Positions 7,448 through 10,306 of a stretch of 10,306 nt of DNA are shown piece by piece. The notes under the pieces are model-generated. The model was not told the origin of the DNA, made no database searches, and saw only the letters and a list, made by a program, of their open reading frames with translations. The stretch is from Rodentolepis nana (lineage: Eukaryota; Platyhelminthes; Cestoda; Cyclophyllidea; Hymenolepididae). Location of the stretch: the NCBI GenBank assembly GCA_900617975.1, contig UZAE01002106.1, positions 1 to 10,306 of the forward strand. Reading direction: 5' to 3'. The position numbers and the translations under genes are program-made. Each line of letters starts with the position of its first letter. Position 1 is the first letter of the stretch.

Positions 7448-8345
7448 GTGGTTAATGTGATTTCTTCACTCATCATGCACTCACTTATCGTACCTTAGTC
7501 TGCTCCAAATTGCAAAAGAATTTCTCCGATTTTAATTATAGAAAATGCCAATTATAAAAAGTACTTGATTTTATATTATCTGATCCACTCTCCCTTTAGC
7601 TCTCATCTTTAAATGCCATTAGAAATTCACAGACACCCACGCAGGATTGATCATTTTTTCCGGAAATGGAATTCTGGATTTATGAGATACTTTCACATTT
7701 GCCAGCCTGTATACTTGCAAACTGGGATGGTTATTGCACAACTGAACGACTCATTAGATGTTAGATGGGCCAACCAACGAATAACTGGGCACACAGATAG
7801 AAGTAACACGGTAAAATCAGAGCCTTAAATCTCTGCCTCACTCACAGCCCACCAGTACTACTACTACTGTATTGTACAAATAAAAGCTCATTCAACAAAT
7901 GTAAAGATCATGTTTTTGCAACAGAAAGTGGTGAACGTTGTACCCATCTCGACTACAACGTCACTCTCCAGTTGGTTATATCACCTTGATTTAATTTGTT
8001 TTCATACAGTTAAGAACACGTGAACGAGACAAGAACTATTTTTATACTCAGGGGAGCCTACTTGACTTCATTCATCAAGTCCTGCCATATTTTCCACATT
8101 TGCAATACCATAGGTTTACTATTCCTCATGATTAGTAGACTCATTGATTGCGATATTGAATCTTAGCAAAAGGCATGGGCTGTCAAATTTCTGGCAAATT
8201 CAATGCACCTAGATTTATAACAGCGAAAATAAGATCACGTGTATAAGTAAATAGATTCCTGAGTTAAAATTTGCATACCGCAGTGGCTTCAGCATAGGGA
8301 ACACCAACTAAGTTGCATTGGTATGAAATTGACAACTAATAATGA
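7448..8345. other. Non-coding stretch with one small open frame
   Basis: No recognisable gene. An ATG-started plus frame at 7613-7828 (71 codons) follows a fair splice-acceptor-like string (CTCTCCCTTTAG, ending 7599) and is followed about 50 bases later by an AATAAA. The peptide (for example YLQTGMVIAQLNDSLDVRW) is more balanced than most here, but I recognise no family, and a stop lies directly upstream of the ATG. It could be a terminal exon or nothing. Confidence 0.3.
7931..7964. repeat. Hairpin, 11-bp stem with one bulge
   Basis: GTGAACGTTGTA (7931-7942) pairs with TACAACGTCAC (7954-7964) with a single bulged A and an 11-nt loop. No T-run or gene end is adjacent. It shares CTACAACG-TCAC with the hairpin at 7398-7422. 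Confidence 0.55.
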
Positions 8346-8600
8346 GAGGGTAAATACGATTTAAGCTTATCAGTATGTAAAGCTAATGGGGTGGAGGCTT
8401 TGGTACGAAGCAATCGAATTACTGGAGTGTGGATTTTAATGAAAAAAATTGTATTTAGTGGGTTGACTACCCACACCAGTGAAAATTTAAAGTTTTTGCT
8501 GTGGGAAGATTCCGAAGATTCCGAACAATGGAATTTAAAAAAAGAACAGGAGGAGATAGAAGTTGTAAATAAATTCAGATATCAGCAGAGTTGTATATAG
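8346..8600 (+). other. 84-codon open frame, possible exon or fragment of unknown family
   Basis: The frame is open from just after a stop at 8343 to a stop at 8598-8600. It has no ATG near its beginning; the first in-frame ATG lies about 30 codons in. The second half reads as a charged segment (LWEDSEDSEQWNLKKEQEEI), partly from a tandem GAAGATTCC repeat that encodes EDSEDSE in phase. No known domain is seen. It could be an internal exon, a decayed transposon piece or chance. Confidence 0.18.
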
Positions 8601-9573
8601 TCATAATAAATGAGCAACTTCATACCTTGTTCCAGCCATAAGCGGTGAAAATATAAGGTCACCATCTGGCGAATCAATTTTGAAAGTTTAAATCCAATAA
8701 TTTTAGCATTTTAACATCCCAGTTACTTCTTTATCGACCTTCCCATATATTAATTAGGTCAAAATTGGAAATAAAATCTATTAAGATTCTTTATTTAAGC
8801 ATTTTAATGAAGGGAGAATTACCTCCAATGTTATTGCTATTGCCATTAGCAAGGTGGTAAAAATTTAAATTTTTGTTAAATGGAAAGGGAATTGAATTAA
8901 GGAAGGAGCAAGCCAGTCGAATTACGTGGAAGGCTAGTGCAGAATGAGACAAATTATGGGCTTATGACATTACGTGACATGCTTTGATTAGATTCCGAGC
9001 GACGTCGGGTTTTTCATATCCTCACAAGGAGTGTAATTCAAAGTGTAATGTTATTATTACCATTATTTCTCATAGTATTAGAAAAATGGAAAAACACAAT
9101 TGTGAAGAGTAATTGAAATTGGTTTAAGGAATGCACAATGAAAGACGTGGGAGATTTATTTTATGTGATTTTTGGACTCGGGTTGAGCAACATTTATCAA
9201 AGTGAGCCGTTTTCGCTCCGTAGTTCAATGTCTCGTATTTTTGTCCTCTGAATAGCAGGAAATGCTTGTCAATCTTGTTGAGTTGTTGTTGGCAGGCCTT
9301 ATTTAATCAATGGGAGTTGGTCTTACTGCTTGATTTGTCATTTTTTACCCCGATTGTCTGGAAAGTCTAAATTTACTTACACGTTGCCTATCAGCTTACT
9401 TTTCAATACAGACGAGAAGAAATCATTTAAAAGCCAATTGGAAGTTATTCCAAATAATGTAACCACTTTTAAGCGTCATAGATTAAAATATTTTATGAGT
9501 CACCAATGCATTGATTGACTCACAGATCTGTTGAGTTGGAAAAGAAGACACCATTACCAATTGATGTGTATCA
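8601..9573. other. AT-rich non-coding stretch
   Basis: No gene or repeat copy recognised. The small plus-strand open frame near 9330-9518 lacks an ATG start and any recognisable motif. Confidence 0.55.
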
Positions 9574-9722
9574 CCTTTGTGTCTATCTCTTTTACATCTG
9601 TAAATCACTTTTCTCTTCCCCCTTTCGACATTTTGTGACTTTGTTCCTCCCCTCCGTCAAGCCCGAAGTCAACTAAAGGACTAATGATGATGATCATAAA
9701 GTCTGCCATTTGATATAAATAA
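9574..9722 (+). mobile_element. 3'-half copy of the retroposon family, copy D
   Basis: This copy begins at ACCTTTGTGTCTATCTC, which corresponds to the middle of copies A-C (about 1692 in A). It runs through the pyrimidine-rich part, GCCCGAAGTCAACTAAAGG, CTAATGATGATGATCATAAAG and CTGCCATTTGATATAAATAA. The ribozyme and the first about 165 bases of the family are absent. I cannot find a clear target duplication, so the 5' boundary is uncertain by about 30 bases. It may be a 5'-truncated copy of this element or of the LINE that shares its tail. Confidence 0.82.
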
Positions 9723-9884
9723 CAAGGGTTGAAAGATTCTTCCTTCAAGTGGAACTGATGATATTCAAAGATTGAGATAGAGTGTCATCCTGTAGATTTG
9801 ATTATTAGTGAGCTTTGATGAGAGAGGATAAATTTAAATATGGGAATCAATGTATCGACGAAGTCAGCCAGGAAAATTTATTAA

Positions 9885-10038
9885 TTTATTTATATCAAAT
9901 GGCAGGCGTTTTGATAGTTATCATTAGCCCTGGAGCTGACTTCGGGACTTCACGAAGAGGAGAAGGGACATCAAAGTGACAAAAAGTCGAGATGGGAGAC
10001 AGAATAATGATTCACAGAGGTAAAAGAGACAGACAGAT
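9885..10038 (-). mobile_element. 3'-half copy of the retroposon family, copy E (inverted)
   Basis: Read on the minus strand, this gives TCTGTCTGTCTCTTTTACC, the C/T-rich body, CCCGAAGTCAGCTCCAGGGC, TAATGATAACTATCAAAACG and CCTGCCATTTGATATAAATA. These align in order with the 3' half of A-C. It is cut at nearly the same family position as copy D. It lies 162 bases from D in the opposite orientation, so the pair forms an imperfect inverted repeat. No clear target duplication is found. Confidence 0.82.
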
Positions 10039-10306
10039 ATAAGCCAATTAGTGGCTTTAATAACGTATTTCCTTTGTCTTTCTAATAGTGGACAAAACCT
10101 TCATACAATTGTCACAGTCGAATAAGCCATTTATCATACTCACCAATACAAGTTTCGAATTGAGTCGAAACTCCTTAAAGGCAACCTATTTCTTAGTAAG
10201 TAGAAAGTGAAGAAATAAATAGAAATTGTAAGGCACCAACGAAAGTTGTTTGACGCCCTCACTTTCTAATCGCCTGCTGTGGTATTCATAAGTCACATGC
10301 CTATCT
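10039..10306. other. AT-rich end of window
   Basis: I see no gene or repeat copy in the last about 270 bases. Confidence 0.5.

Overview
The window looks like AT-rich, gene-poor nuclear DNA of a eukaryote, either intergenic or inside a long intron. No frame holds a convincing protein gene: the longest open stretches are about 110 codons, roughly what chance gives at this composition, and none carries a domain I recognise. CpG does not look depleted by eye, which fits an invertebrate with little CpG methylation. A parasitic flatworm or similar animal is a guess from general texture only.

The one well-supported element is a family of short retroposons, about 300-340 bases long, present in at least six copies. 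Three copies are full length: A (1528-1870), B (4026-4327) and C (5726-6044). Each lies between 13-15 base target-site duplications and ends in a short TAAA-type tail. Three more show only the 3' half: F at the left edge (1-80), D (9574-9722, plus strand) and E (9885-10038, minus strand).

The main discovery is at the 5' end of the full-length copies. The first about 72 bases fold as a hepatitis-delta-virus-like (HDV-like) self-cleaving ribozyme. Copy A has every part: a 7-bp P1 that starts with the G1-U wobble, P2 of 8 bp, P3 of 3 bp with a 7-nt loop, two loop cytosines placed to form P1.1, a 5-bp P4, and a catalytic cytosine just after P4. The predicted cleavage site is exactly the junction between the target duplication and the element in copies A and B, and within one base of it in C. 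Copy C keeps the fold with pair-preserving changes. Copy B has lost 9 bases that include the catalytic cytosine and the 3' strand of P4.

The layout suggests a non-autonomous element made of a 5' ribozyme, a short unique body and a 3' tail recognised by a partner LINE. SIDER and NARTc elements of trypanosomatids are built in a comparable way. The 3'-only copies D, E and F could be truncated copies of this element or of the partner LINE.

The rest holds weak signals. There are two locally G+C-richer islands that may be decayed coding sequence (about 2870-3470 and 5110-5600), an 84-codon open frame with a small in-frame repeat (8346-8600), and several short hairpins. The remaining stretches are AT-rich with nothing I can name.
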